From: Bradyrhizobium sp. CCGB12
GTDB lineage: Bacteria > Pseudomonadota > Alphaproteobacteria > Rhizobiales > Xanthobacteraceae
Length of the DNA stretch: 64,000 nt
Direction of reading: 5' to 3'
NCBI RefSeq assembly: GCF_024199845.1
Contig: NZ_JANADO010000001.1
Coordinates: 6,820,001-6,884,000 of the forward strand
Below the pieces are notes generated by a model. It was not told the origin of the DNA and ran no database searches. It worked only from the letters and a program-made list of their open reading frames with translations. This document shows positions 1 through 9,027 of this stretch, one piece after another (position 1 is the first letter of the stretch; the number at the start of each line of letters is the position of its first letter). The position numbers were made by a program, and so were the translations under genes.

Positions 1-1482
1 ATGGGCGACGTTCTGCACGAAGGCGCCGTCGATTTTCACGATATCCACGCCGAGCTTGCGCAAATTGCGAAACGAGGTGTAGCCGGCGCCGAAATCGTCG
101 ATGGCGATGCGACTGCCGAAATGCTTGAGCCGGCCGACGAAGGCGCGGACATCGTCAATGTCCTGGATAGCGACCGTCTCGGTGATCTCGACGATCAGCC
201 GCTCGGCAACGCCGGGATGGGCCTGCATCAGCGATTCGATTCCCGCCCACCAGTCCGGATCCATCGTCGTATCCGGCGAGATGTTGAGGCTAAGGCAGAT
301 GTCGGGCGCGGCCGCGAGCTCGGCGACCACCAGTTCGAGCACGCGGTGATCGACCAGGCGAATCAGGCCGAGCCGTTCTGCGACGGGAACGATGTCGGGT
401 GCCAGCAGCACCTGGCCGTTGCCCTGGTCCATCCGCACCAGGCACTCGTGGAACGCACGTTCACGCGAGGCGGCCGAGACCACCGGCTCATAGGCGAGCT
501 TGATGCGGCGCTCGTTCAGCGCGGTGACGATCTCGTCGGTGACGCGGATGTTGACGCGGCGCTGCGCGTCGCGCGCGGCATCCGGCCGCCACGCGGCGAA
601 CGAGCCCGCACGGCGGCGCTTGGCCGCGTCCAGCGTCTCATGGGCGCGGTTGACGGCCTCGTCGGTGTTGCGGGCATAGCGCGGCACGCTGACCGCGCCG
701 ATCGACGCTGTGACCGAGACCGGGCCTGATTTCGTTGGCACCACCTCGTCGCGGATACCGGCAAGGAAACGCTCGGCGGCAACGTTCATGTCGTCGGTCG
801 TGCAGTTCTTCAGGATCAGGCCGAACTTGTTGCCGGAGAAGCGCCCGAGCACGTCGCCGCCGCGCAGGCGCGCGCGAATGCGCTTGGCGACGTCGAGTAT
901 CACGGCATCGGCAACGTCGAAGCCGAAGGCGTCGTTGACGCGGGCGAGGTGATCGATGCCGACCAGCATGAAGGCCGCGGTCGAGCGGAAGCGGGTCGTC
1001 TCCTCGATCGCTTCGGCAAGCGCTGCGATCAGATGCGAGCGGTTGAGCTCGCCGGTCAGCGGATCGAGCCGGGCCAGCTTCGTCAGCTCCTCGTCGCGGG
1101 CATGGCGCTCATTGTTGATGCGGACGGAGCCGATCGCGCGCGTGGGGCGACCATCCGGCCCGGCGAACCAGCGGCCGGTCTCCTCGACCCAGACCACGGG
1201 ATCGGAGGCGCTCATGCGCACGCCGTACTCGACCCGGTAGGGCGTGCCGTCGGCGCCATGCACGGCGAAGGTCTGCGCCAGCGCCGCCGCCCTGAGCGAC
1301 TGCGCGGGCTCGATCAGCTTGGCGAACTCCGCCCCGGTCGCGAGCCGCTCGGCGGGAATGCTGGGGAAGACGGCGCTGACCTGCTCACCCCAGACGATGA
1401 CGTCGCTGGCGATGTCCCAGGCGAACACGGCCTGACCGAGCGCGGCCAGGATGTCGGAGGCTTGCGGCAATGCAGGGGTCAA
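1..1482 (-). CDS. GGDEF-EAL cyclic-di-GMP protein (C-terminus cut by window edge)
   Basis: The minus strand is open from about 1482 through base 1. An N-terminal PAS-like sensory region of about 150 residues is followed by a GGDEF domain and an EAL domain. The GGDEF active-site loop is degenerate: it reads SGNKF where an active cyclase has GGDEF. The EAL domain keeps the metal and catalytic residues: ECLVR for ExLxR, LNISP, EITET, DDFGAG and the KIDG lysine. The likely activity is therefore c-di-GMP hydrolysis, with the GGDEF part acting as a regulatory or GTP-sensing domain; this is inference. No in-frame ATG is visible at the 5' end. A TTG at 1482 preceded by cgagg is my best start. The product is probably cytoplasmic, since no membrane segment is seen. 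The remaining C-terminus lies left of base 1. Confidence 0.85.
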   Translation of the reverse strand, partial: MTPALPQASDILAALGQAVFAWDIASDVIVWGEQVSAVFPSIPAERLATGAEFAKLIEPAQSLRAAALAQTFAVHGADGTPYRVEYGVRMSASDPVVWVEETGRWFAGPDGRPTRAIGSVRINNERHARDEELTKLARLDPLTGELNRSHLIAALAEAIEETTRFRSTAAFMLVGIDHLARVNDAFGFDVADAVILDVAKRIRARLRGGDVLGRFSGNKFGLILKNCTTDDMNVAAERFLAGIRDEVVPTKSGPVSVTASIGAVSVPRYARNTDEAVNRAHETLDAAKRRRAGSFAAWRPDAARDAQRRVNIRVTDEIVTALNERRIKLAYEPVVSAASRERAFHECLVRMDQGNGQVLLAPDIVPVAERLGLIRLVDHRVLELVVAELAAAPDICLSLNISPDTTMDPDWWAGIESLMQAHPGVAERLIVEITETVAIQDIDDVRAFVGRLKHFGSRIAIDDFGAGYTSFRNLRKLGVDIVKIDGAFVQNVAH

Positions 1483-1706
1483 AATCGCCTCGTTTCGGGA
1501 CAGCGGGGAGAGTCCTGAGTCGGCACAGGATAGAGCCAGATTCGCCCCCGACCCTAGGCAAAGTTCATAAACAATTTGGAAACCACGTTTCCAGGGCGCC
1601 CAGGAACCAATTAGGCTCGGTCGGCATAGGCCTTGCGAGTACTGACACGCACCCGGCGCCCGCGTCCCGAAACGCGACAACATCCGCCGGATCAACGGTG
1701 ATCGCG

Positions 1707-1967
1707 ATGTTGAGTACTGATCGATTGGACGAGGCGGCAGGCAGCATGGGCACGGCCCTGGTGCCGCTGATCCCGACTGTGCAATGGCTCAACAAGGCGC
1801 CGCTGCCGCGCCCCGATCCCAGCTTCGTCACTCAGCTGATCGCCAATGCCGAGCAGTTGCCCCAGACAACCCGGCTCCGCCGCGCCTCTTCCGAAGATGC
1901 GCAAGTCGCCTATGGCAGTAAACACCCGCTGGGAAGCGTCAGCGCGCGCACTCGGCAGGTGGCTTGA
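1707..1967 (+). CDS. small conserved hypothetical protein (86 aa)
   Basis: A short protein whose middle section (RPDPSFVTQLIANAEQ, then PQT, then an arginine-rich stretch and an AxxAY motif) resembles a family of small uncharacterised proteins that I recall as common in Bradyrhizobium. This family call is from memory, not from a search. There is no signal peptide or membrane segment. ATG 1707 is chosen, with GTG 1698 as the alternative; neither has a strong ribosome binding site. It ends a few bases before the convergent membrane protein gene. Overlapping minus-strand ORFs in the same bases look less protein-like. Function is unknown. Confidence 0.55.
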   Translation: MLSTDRLDEAAGSMGTALVPLIPTVQWLNKAPLPRPDPSFVTQLIANAEQLPQTTRLRRASSEDAQVAYGSKHPLGSVSARTRQVA

Positions 1968-2630
1968 TCAGCGCGACGGCGTATCCGACGAGGGCGGCGT
2001 GCCGTTGTTACCCGGCTGAAGATGCGGCGAGGGAATTTCCGGCGAGGGCGCGCCCTGCACGGGCTTCGGTGCCGGATGATCCATCAGCACGGATTCGGCG
2101 ACGGATTGCGCCGAGGGTGAAGGCGGCTCCACCGCTGTCGGCTGTGGCGCAACCACCGGCTCGAACTTGCGCTCGGACGCCACGTCCTCCGCCCGCGCTT
2201 CGGCTTCGGCCTGGCGCTTGGTCTTGCGCGGCGGCGCGGCCGTCGTCTCGGCGACATAGGTGACGCGACGGCGCGTGCGCTGGGCGATGCCGCCGAGGAA
2301 GTCGGCCATCGCGAGCAGCACCAGCAGGAAATAGGTGGAGTTGCCGAACTTGGGCCACATCACGAATTCGGCAGCGGCGGCGCCGAAGACGATCAGCGAC
2401 AGCAGATGATCCATCAGGAATTTCGAGCCGGGCCGCGCACCCTTGACCACTTCGAGCAGCAGCAGCACCACCCCGAGCGCGAGCAGGAGATCGGCGAGCG
2501 TGACCGGCCAGGTCTCGCCGGACACCATCGGTACCTTGAACAGCACGTCCGTGAAGGACACGGTCGGCATCAGGAAGGCGATGATGTTGTAGACCGCGAG
2601 CGGAATCAGAAGCAGCGGGAAACCGACCAT
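1968..2630 (-). CDS. four-TM membrane protein with proline/acid-rich cytoplasmic tail
   Basis: The first ~140 residues contain four hydrophobic segments (about residues 1-21, 55-75, 90-110 and 115-135). The last ~90 residues are charged and rich in proline, alanine and serine, and are probably a disordered cytoplasmic tail. ATG 2630 is chosen because gaagg lies about 10 bases upstream and the first TM begins there. An upstream GTG at 2705 would add 25 polar residues. I do not recognise a named family. The 3' end abuts the convergent small gene that ends at 1967. Confidence 0.6.
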   Translation of the reverse strand: MVGFPLLLIPLAVYNIIAFLMPTVSFTDVLFKVPMVSGETWPVTLADLLLALGVVLLLLEVVKGARPGSKFLMDHLLSLIVFGAAAAEFVMWPKFGNSTYFLLVLLAMADFLGGIAQRTRRRVTYVAETTAAPPRKTKRQAEAEARAEDVASERKFEPVVAPQPTAVEPPSPSAQSVAESVLMDHPAPKPVQGAPSPEIPSPHLQPGNNGTPPSSDTPSR

Positions 2631-2757
2631 CGGCAAAATGCCTTCTCGATCAAGACGTCCAGACAGGACAATGCGGCGGCGAAGCATTTGCTCCGCCGCC
2701 GTCACCGTCTATCTCATGGGTTGGCCGAAATCAGGCAGGCCCAATCATCCCGCCTGA

Positions 2758-2778
2758 AGAAAGATCCTGCCTTCAGGA
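2758..2778 (-). terminator. weak intrinsic terminator after rpmF
   Basis: In the rpmF direction the stop codon sits inside a small hairpin (tcctg-aagg-cagga, plus-strand 2765-2778). It is followed by a T-rich stretch, tctttctt. The stem is only five base pairs, so termination strength is uncertain. Confidence 0.35.
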
Positions 2779-2955
2779 CTCTTTCTTCTTCAGGACCTGA
2801 CGGCCCTTGTACATGCCGGTCTTGAGGTCGAGATGGTGCGGACGACGGAGCTCGCCGGAGTCCTTGTCTTCGACATAGGTCGGCTTCTTGATGGCGTCTG
2901 CCGAGCGGCGCATGCCACGGCGCGACGGCGAGGTTTTTCTTCTCGGAACAGCCAT
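2773..2955 (-). CDS. rpmF: 50S ribosomal protein L32
   Basis: A 60-residue basic protein beginning [17 protein letters not shown], which is the standard L32 N-terminus, with the usual length. L32 is a structural protein of the large ribosomal subunit. This copy has no cysteines, so it is the zinc-independent form that lacks the CxxC pairs found in some bacteria. It lies downstream of mtgA on the same strand with a 171-base gap, so it may have its own promoter. Confidence 0.97.
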   Translation of the reverse strand: MAVPRRKTSPSRRGMRRSADAIKKPTYVEDKDSGELRRPHHLDLKTGMYKGRQVLKKKES

Positions 2956-3126
2956 TTCAATATCCTCTAGGGATTGGTGTCATCAGGGCATCGTCCGCGA
3001 CGGGACGGCTCAGCACCCGCGCAATACGAGGCGAGCTGAATGCCGATCAAGGCCGGGCTTATAGAGGAAGGCTGGCCGTAAAGCTAGGCTCTTGGACCGG
3101 AAAATACGCCCGGAATGGGCCCGAAA

Positions 3127-3801
3127 TCAGCGATTTTCGCGCCAGCAGGTCGCAAGCGAGCTCGCCTGCCCCCTGGCCATATAGGTCGCGGCCAGCCGCC
3201 GGACGCCCGGTCCCGGGGTCCTGGCGCTGCGTTTGACCGGATTCGGCAGGATCGAGGCCAGAAGGGCAGCTTCCCGGGGGGATAGGCTGGCGGCCGGCTT
3301 GCCGAAGGCATAGGCGCTGGCCGCCTCGACACCAAATTGCCCCTGTGGACCGAGCTCGGCGATGTTGAGGTAAATCTCAAGGATCCGCGGCTTGGGCAGA
3401 ACGAGGTCGATCCAAAGCGCCAGCGGGAATTCCAGCGCCTTGCGGACGAAGTCCCGCCCCTGCCAGAGGAACAGGTTTTTTGCGACCTGCTGGGTGATCG
3501 TGGAGGCGCCCCGGAACGGCGTACCGTCCTCCTGCGCGTCATCGATCGCCTCGCGCAGCGCACCCCAATCGATGCCGTGATGCTTGCAGAAATGCGCGTC
3601 CTCTGCTGCCACCACCGATCGCGGCAGATATGGCGACATCGCCGCCAGATCGATCCATTGCCGCTGCATCGGCGCGCCCCGGAGCCAACGCCAGGCCATC
3701 AGCGTCGAAACCGGATGGCCGGTCCGGTAAAACGGCGCGATCACATAGGGCGCGAGAGCTGCGACCACGAGCACCAGGAGAAGGATCTTAACGATGCGCA
3801 A
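3127..3801 (-). CDS. mtgA: monofunctional biosynthetic peptidoglycan transglycosylase
   Basis: MtgA polymerises lipid II into glycan strands at the inner membrane without a transpeptidase domain. An N-terminal TM helix ([19 protein letters not shown]) is followed by a GT51 domain. Its motifs are [14 protein letters not shown], holding the catalytic Glu, then [16 protein letters not shown] and [13 protein letters not shown]. At about 224 residues it matches the usual family length. I take TTG 3801 as start because ggaaagg is well placed upstream; TTG 3828 would add nine residues. It is divergent from ispA across a 163-base gap and upstream of rpmF on the same strand. Confidence 0.95.
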   Translation of the reverse strand: MRIVKILLLVLVVAALAPYVIAPFYRTGHPVSTLMAWRWLRGAPMQRQWIDLAAMSPYLPRSVVAAEDAHFCKHHGIDWGALREAIDDAQEDGTPFRGASTITQQVAKNLFLWQGRDFVRKALEFPLALWIDLVLPKPRILEIYLNIAELGPQGQFGVEAASAYAFGKPAASLSPREAALLASILPNPVKRSARTPGPGVRRLAATYMARGQASSLATCWRENR

Positions 3802-3964
3802 ATCGACCTTTCCGGCGCAAAAAATCAAACGCGGCCACGGGCTGGGCCATTAAGTCTGTGATAATTCGGGTCTTTTCCAGCACTTTTTAGGCCTTCCAAA
3901 CGATTGACTGGGGCGGGCGCATAAAGGATTGTCCGGCCGAATTTTAGTTCTGGAGCCCTTCTTG

Positions 3965-4888
3965 ATGACCGGCACGTCCCCGTCCGATTTCGCCAAACGT
4001 CTGGACAAGACCGCTGATGATACCGAGGCCCTGCTCGGACGGCTGTTGTCGGACGACATCCTGCACGACGAGATCGCCCGGCCCAAGCGACTGATGGACG
4101 CAATGCGCTATTCGAGCCTGAACGGCGGCAAGCGTCTGCGGCCGTTCCTGGTGGTCGAGAGCGCGGCCGTGTTCGGCGTTCCCCGTGAGGCGGCGCTGCT
4201 CGTGGGCGCCGCGCTCGAATGCATCCACTGCTACTCGCTGATCCACGACGATCTGCCGGCGATGGACAATTCGGACCTGCGCCGCGGCCGCCCCACCCTG
4301 CACAAGAAGACCGATGACGCCACCGCGATCCTCGCCGGCGACGGCCTGCTCACGCTTGCCTTCGACATCGTCACCCGCGACGAGATCCACCGCGACGCCA
4401 ATGTGCGACTGCTGCTGACGCGCGCGTTGGCGCGCTGCGCCGGCATCGGCGGCATGGTCGGCGGCCAGATCCTCGACCTCGCCGGCGAAGGCCGCTTTGG
4501 CGGCAACGAACCGATCGATGTCGCGCGTATTCAGCAAATGAAGACCGGAGCGCTGCTGCGCTATGGCTGCATCGCCGGCGCGATCCTCGGCCAGGCCTCG
4601 CAGAAGGAATATCAGGCGCTCGACGATTACGGCCGCGCGCTCGGCGAAGCCTTCCAGATCGCCGACGACCTGCTCGACGTCGAAGGCGATGCGGCTGCGC
4701 TCGGCAAGCCGGCGGGCGCCGATGCCGCGCTCGGCAAGACCACCTTCGTCACGCAGCTCGGCATCGACGGCGCCAAACAGCGCGTCCGCGACCTGCTCGC
4801 GCGGGCCGACAGCGCCGTCTCGATCTTCGGCGACCGCGCCGCCGTGCTGCAGGCTGCGGCGCGGTTCGTCGCCGAACGGAAGAACTGA
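3965..4888 (+). CDS. ispA: farnesyl diphosphate synthase (polyprenyl synthetase family)
   Basis: This enzyme condenses isopentenyl diphosphate with allylic diphosphates to give farnesyl diphosphate for quinones, hopanoids and undecaprenyl phosphate. The first aspartate-rich motif DDLPAMD is at residues 95-101 and the second, DDLLD, at 234-238. The GGKRLRP motif binds diphosphate. The two-residue insert in the first motif is typical of bacterial type II short-chain synthases. At 307 aa it has the normal length. ATG 3965 has ggag about nine bases upstream. It stands alone here, with no dxs or xseB next to it. A repeat with a long poly-C run follows the stop codon. Confidence 0.93.
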   Translation: MTGTSPSDFAKRLDKTADDTEALLGRLLSDDILHDEIARPKRLMDAMRYSSLNGGKRLRPFLVVESAAVFGVPREAALLVGAALECIHCYSLIHDDLPAMDNSDLRRGRPTLHKKTDDATAILAGDGLLTLAFDIVTRDEIHRDANVRLLLTRALARCAGIGGMVGGQILDLAGEGRFGGNEPIDVARIQQMKTGALLRYGCIAGAILGQASQKEYQALDDYGRALGEAFQIADDLLDVEGDAAALGKPAGADAALGKTTFVTQLGIDGAKQRVRDLLARADSAVSIFGDRAAVLQAAARFVAERKN

Positions 4889-4904
4889 CGAAGATCCATC
4901 TTCA

Positions 4905-5124
<220 letters not shown>

Positions 5125-5166
5125 GCAGACCGCCGCCGCGGCAACTGTGAGAAAGCCATCAGCATC

Positions 5167-5856
5167 ATGGCTGCAGACAAAGAAGATCCCGTCCTCGTCC
5201 GCTTCCGCCAGATGTCGCGGCCAATGCGGCTGCTTTATGCCCGGCCGCGAACGTTCATTGCGCTCGCTGCCGGCATCCTCGTCTGCCTGCTGCTGCCGGG
5301 CCCGCACCGGCTGGTGACGCGGCTGTTGTTCGGGTGGGACGCGCTGATCGCGGTCTATCTCATGCTGGTCTATGCGATGATGCTGTGCAACGACCACCAG
5401 CACATCCGTCGCGCCGCCGCGATGCAGGACGACGGCCGCTTCGTGATCCTGCTCGTGACAGCGACCGGCGCCTTCGCCAGCATCGCGGCGATCGTCTCCG
5501 AGCTCGGCACGCCGCATCGCGGCGTGTTGGAGCTGACCATCGCAATCACCACCATCGCGCTGTCATGGGCCGCGGTGCACACGACCTTCGCGCTGCATTA
5601 CGCACATGATTATTATCGGCACGGTACGGCCGGAGGACTTCAGTTTCCGAGCGGCGACAAGGAAGTCCACGCCGATTATTGGGATTTCGTCTATTTCTCG
5701 TTCGTGATCGGCATGACCGCACAAGTCTCCGACGTCGGCATCACCGACAAGACCATCCGCCGCACGGCGACGGCGCACGGCATCGTATCCTTCATCTACA
5801 ACACGGCGTTGCTGGCGCTGACGGTGAACATCGCGGCCAGTGCGCTTGCGACGTGA
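5167..5856 (+). CDS. DUF1345 family membrane protein
   Basis: A 229-residue integral membrane protein with about five to six hydrophobic helices. It shows the conserved features I associate with DUF1345 proteins, including an AxxHTxFALHYAHDYY segment and a final VSFIYNTALLALTVNI helix. The function of the family is not known. ATG 5167 is used. Extending the frame upstream would translate the poly-C run into polyproline and is not credible. It is convergent with the caspase gene across a perfect hairpin. Confidence 0.82.
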   Translation: MAADKEDPVLVRFRQMSRPMRLLYARPRTFIALAAGILVCLLLPGPHRLVTRLLFGWDALIAVYLMLVYAMMLCNDHQHIRRAAAMQDDGRFVILLVTATGAFASIAAIVSELGTPHRGVLELTIAITTIALSWAAVHTTFALHYAHDYYRHGTAGGLQFPSGDKEVHADYWDFVYFSFVIGMTAQVSDVGITDKTIRRTATAHGIVSFIYNTALLALTVNIAASALAT

Positions 5857-5858
5857 TC

Positions 5859-5895
5859 CCCGACATTGTCCCGGCTGCGCCGGGACAATGTCGGG
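5859..5895. terminator. 16-bp perfect hairpin between convergent genes
   Basis: The left arm (5859-5874) and right arm (5880-5895) are perfect inverse complements around a five-base loop. The hairpin sits between the stops of the DUF1345 gene and the caspase-like gene, where a bidirectional terminator would be expected. There is no T-run on either side, so it may instead be a dispersed repeat that acts as a transcript-end stabiliser. Confidence 0.6.
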
Positions 5896-5907
5896 AAGCA
5901 GCCCTTC

Positions 5908-7719
5908 TCAGTTGCAGACCTCGACATTGGCATCGACGTGAGGGCCGCCACCACCGCGATATACGAGGTGGCAGCCGCGCCTGACCGGCCGGCAGAGGAG
6001 ATCGTTGCAAAAAATCTGACCGCTGCCGCCCGAGGCGCGACCCGCGCCGGCCGCCGCGGCAGCACCATAGCTACCCGCCGCGCCGGCGGACTGACGACGC
6101 TGCCGTGCGGGACGCTCTTCGCCCTCGTCGCGCTTGGCCGTCGTCGGCTTGGCCGTTGCGGGCTTGGCAGCACGCTGCTTCTCGCACTCATTGTCGTCGT
6201 TGACCGCGTAGCCGTCACGACAGACGATCTTGCTGCACTTGTCGCCATCGGCCTTGAAGCCGTGCTCGCAGACCAGCGGACAGACGCGCGACGGCTTCGA
6301 CTTGACCGCATCGAGCGCGTCGGTGCTCGCCACCTTCACGTCGAGCTTGGTGCCGGCATAGCGATTGAACTGCGACAACGATCGCTGCGAGGACGTATTC
6401 CAATTGCCGTCGGCCTGGCCGGAGAAGCAGCCGACGCGGCCGAGCTCGGTCTGGACCGAACGGCTGAGATCAGCCGGCGTCGCCGCCGGAGTCAACGAAG
6501 CGACGTTGGTGCCGGCCGGAGCGGTCGGGCTGGCGGGCGCGGCGCCCGGTGCCGCGGCGGCAAGATCGACACGCTGCTGCTCAGCGGCGGCCGCCTGCTG
6601 CTGCGCCTGCTCCTTCGCCTTCTGGGCGGCAAGCTGCGCCTGCTCGGCGGCTTTCGCATCGGCCGCGGCCTTGGCCTGCGCGTCTTTCTGTGCACCGAGG
6701 GCGGCGAGGCGGTCGCGCTCGGCCTCGGCCTGCTTTGCCTTCGCGATCGCCGCCGCATGAGCCTGCTCGGCACCGATTTTTTCGACCTGAAGCTTGGCAA
6801 GGCTCGCATAGAAACCATCGGGGTGCTGGGCGAGGAAGGCATCCCATGCCGCCTTGTTGCCGACCTGGAGCGCGAGCTCGTAGTCGCGGCGGATATCGGC
6901 CTGCGGGTTCGCCACAGGCGCCACTGGTGCTGTAGCCGCCACCTTGACCGGCACCAGCGGAACATCCTCACCGCCGAGCGAGCCATAAACAAACGGCTCC
7001 TGCTTGTTGCCGGTCGACTTGAGCACGTCGTCGCGCACGAAGCCGAAGGCGCGGCGGACGTCGAGGCCCGGCGTCGTCAAATACTTCGACAATGCAACCG
7101 TGAACGGGCTGTTGGCGCCGTCGCCGTCCTGCGCCGTGAAGCCGGCCTTGGCCGAATAGGCGATCAGCGTGTTGGGACTGCTCGGCTCGACCTGGGCAAG
7201 GCCCCGGCCGATGCTGCGCGAGGCAATCGTGCGCTTCATCCTCTTGCCGAACGGGTTGTCGCGGCAGGCATCCAGGATCACCAGGCGGAGCTGCTTTGCG
7301 GGCTCGACCGCGACCAGGATGCGATCGAGCGAAAGGGCCTCGTCGTACACGTCGGTGTCGCGCTCGAGCTTGGCGTCGACGGGAATCAGATAGTTCGAGC
7401 CTTCGACCTCGATGCCGTGACCGGCATAGTAGACCACGGCGATGTCGGCATCGCGGGTCGCATCCGCGAAGTCGCGCAGCATCCGCCGCGTATCCAGCGC
7501 GGACAGGTCGTGCCGGGACTCGACGACATCGAAGCCGGCCTCCTTCAGCGTCTTGGCCATCACCGACCCGTCATTGACGGGGTTCGTCAGCGACGGCGCG
7601 TGCTGATAGGCCGAGTTGGCGAGCACCAGCGCGACGCGCTTGCCGGCAAAAGCGGGCCCGGCGCCGAGCAGCAGCGCGAGAGCGAGGAGAAGCGGACAAA
7701 GTCTGAGCAGATTGCGCAT
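5908..7719 (-). CDS. secreted caspase-family (C14, metacaspase-like) protein
   Basis: A signal peptide (residues 1-25, ending GPAFA) precedes a caspase p20-like domain. The catalytic dyad is visible: His101 in YYAGHG and Cys152 in LDACRDNPF. A region at about 280-380 is Ala/Gln/Lys-rich and probably coiled coil. The last ~180 residues include a peptidoglycan-binding-like segment (ELGRVGCFSGQADGNWN) and a cysteine-rich stretch. The product should be a periplasmic or exported cysteine peptidase, probably cleaving after basic residues as bacterial orthocaspases do; specificity is inferred. Start ATG 7719 has ggaag upstream. It is 603 aa and monocistronic. Confidence 0.88.
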   Translation of the reverse strand: MRNLLRLCPLLLALALLLGAGPAFAGKRVALVLANSAYQHAPSLTNPVNDGSVMAKTLKEAGFDVVESRHDLSALDTRRMLRDFADATRDADIAVVYYAGHGIEVEGSNYLIPVDAKLERDTDVYDEALSLDRILVAVEPAKQLRLVILDACRDNPFGKRMKRTIASRSIGRGLAQVEPSSPNTLIAYSAKAGFTAQDGDGANSPFTVALSKYLTTPGLDVRRAFGFVRDDVLKSTGNKQEPFVYGSLGGEDVPLVPVKVAATAPVAPVANPQADIRRDYELALQVGNKAAWDAFLAQHPDGFYASLAKLQVEKIGAEQAHAAAIAKAKQAEAERDRLAALGAQKDAQAKAAADAKAAEQAQLAAQKAKEQAQQQAAAAEQQRVDLAAAAPGAAPASPTAPAGTNVASLTPAATPADLSRSVQTELGRVGCFSGQADGNWNTSSQRSLSQFNRYAGTKLDVKVASTDALDAVKSKPSRVCPLVCEHGFKADGDKCSKIVCRDGYAVNDDNECEKQRAAKPATAKPTTAKRDEGEERPARQRRQSAGAAGSYGAAAAAGAGRASGGSGQIFCNDLLCRPVRRGCHLVYRGGGGPHVDANVEVCN

Positions 7720-7899
7720 GACACGACTTCCGAAGGTTCAGGACCTTTCGAGCCCTTGGGACCGCTTTAGCAGGATCCGCCACCGGCGCTTGTGATGGAG
7801 GTCACGAAGGCGACGACTGCGACAGAACGAACGACCCCCTCTGTTTGTCGCGCCAGCGCGGTCGCGGTTCGCCGACCCATGCGGGCGAACCGGGTTCCC

Positions 7900-8328
7900 T
7901 CAGCCACCCCCGACATGCTCCCGATATTGCGGCAGATCGTCCGTAATGTCGTGCCAGGACGCCTTCGAGCCCACGAAAATGTGGGCGCTCGGCCGGATCG
8001 AGGGGGTACCGACAAGGGTTCCCATGGCGACATGGGCCCATTTGCCTTCACGCACCTGGGAATAGAGCAGCGAGCCACACCGGGCACAATGGGCGTCATG
8101 GGTGGTATCGTCGCCGAAAATCATCCGCTGGTCCCCGCCATGGACGATACGAAGCTTGTCCCGCGCGATGCCGGCGAACGGCTTGAAGGCCGCGCCGGTG
8201 GTGCGACGGCAGTTCGAGCAGTGGCAGTTCATTGCATAGGAGAATTCGTCGGCGACTTCAAAGCGAACGGTGCGGCAATAGCATTCGCCGGTCAGGATAC
8301 GAACGTTCGAATTTTCTGATCCGGTCAT
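7900..8328 (-). CDS. GFA/CENP-V-fold zinc protein
   Basis: A 142-residue protein with the cysteine pattern of the glutathione-dependent formaldehyde-activating (GFA) fold: GECYCRTVRFE, NCHCSNCRRTTG and HCARCGS. These cysteines bind zinc in the family. Most members have unknown substrates, so formaldehyde activation should not be assumed. ATG 8328 is chosen because gaagg precedes it by about seven bases. The gene is divergent from the NTF2-like gene, and the gap of about 94 bases must hold both promoters. Confidence 0.88.
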   Translation of the reverse strand: MTGSENSNVRILTGECYCRTVRFEVADEFSYAMNCHCSNCRRTTGAAFKPFAGIARDKLRIVHGGDQRMIFGDDTTHDAHCARCGSLLYSQVREGKWAHVAMGTLVGTPSIRPSAHIFVGSKASWHDITDDLPQYREHVGGG

Positions 8329-8422
8329 GGCAACGCCTTCGCACAAATGGCTGACACACCCATAGCGCATTTTGCTGTGTACGACTAAGTTCGCGTCAAG
8401 CCATCATGCAAAAGGATGACCC

Positions 8423-8797
8423 ATGAGCCAGAACCGTGCGAGCGTCGAAGCCGTCGTGCAATCCTATTTTGACGGCCTCTATGAGGGCGATGCCGAAAAG
8501 CTCGGCGCGATCTTCCATCCCTCCGCCGATCTGCGCTGGATCGAGAAGGGCGAGTTGCAGGTGCTGACCGTGCCGGACTGGCTCGATCGCGTGCGCAAGC
8601 GCCCCTCCGGCAAGGCCGAAGGCAAGCCACGCGAGGATTTCATCGTCACCATCGACCGTTCCGACGACAAGACCGCCTTCATCAAGGTCAAATGCCAGCT
8701 GCCGCCGCGCTATTTCACCGACTATCTGGTCGCGATGAAACTCGCCGACGGCTGGCAGATCGTGTCGAAATCGTACCGGTATGATCTGAGGGAGTGA
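8423..8797 (+). CDS. NTF2-like (putative lumazine-binding type) protein
   Basis: A 124-residue protein with the alpha-helix/curved-sheet pattern of SnoaL/NTF2-like folds. It begins with a long helix (VEAVVQSYFDGLYEGDAEKL), followed by FHPSADLRWIE and a C-terminal WQIVSKSYRYD strand. It resembles the Lumazine_bd_2 group, which has no settled function. Start ATG 8423 follows aaaggatgacc. A palindromic repeat follows the gene. Confidence 0.75.
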   Translation: MSQNRASVEAVVQSYFDGLYEGDAEKLGAIFHPSADLRWIEKGELQVLTVPDWLDRVRKRPSGKAEGKPREDFIVTIDRSDDKTAFIKVKCQLPPRYFTDYLVAMKLADGWQIVSKSYRYDLRE

Positions 8798-8857
8798 GGG
8801 GGACGCCTCTCCCCACTCGCCGCCGCTAGAGCTTCGAACGCTCCATCGAAAACCTCC

Positions 8858-8971
8858 GTCATTGCGAGCGCAACTCTCTCCCGCACGTCATTGCGAGGAG
8901 CCCTTGCGACGAAGCAATCCAGCATCCCTCCGCGGAAGCAGACTGGATTGCTTCGCTTCGCTCGCAATGAC
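8858..8971. repeat. family B palindromic repeat (gtcattgcgag type), copy 1
   Basis: Begins gtcattgcgagcg and ends with the inverse, cgctcgcaatgac. Inside are the inverse pair gaagcaatcc and ggattgcttc around a cctccgcgg core. Related copies are at 11551-11628 and 58132-58251. It separates the NTF2-like gene from the beta-lactamase gene. Confidence 0.85.
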
Positions 8972-9027
8972 AACGCGAATAGCGTTTCCATTGTCCCTTC
9001 CACCTCCGCCCCACCCCAAGGTCCCCA

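Noticed and set aside
1565..1831. 88-residue minus-strand ORF overlapping the small conserved gene
   Set aside because: The plus-strand frame fits a recalled protein family better, and the two cannot both be common genes.
5866..7770. 634-residue plus-strand ORF opposite the caspase gene
   Set aside because: Arg/Leu-rich shadow; the minus-strand protein has a signal peptide and catalytic dyad.
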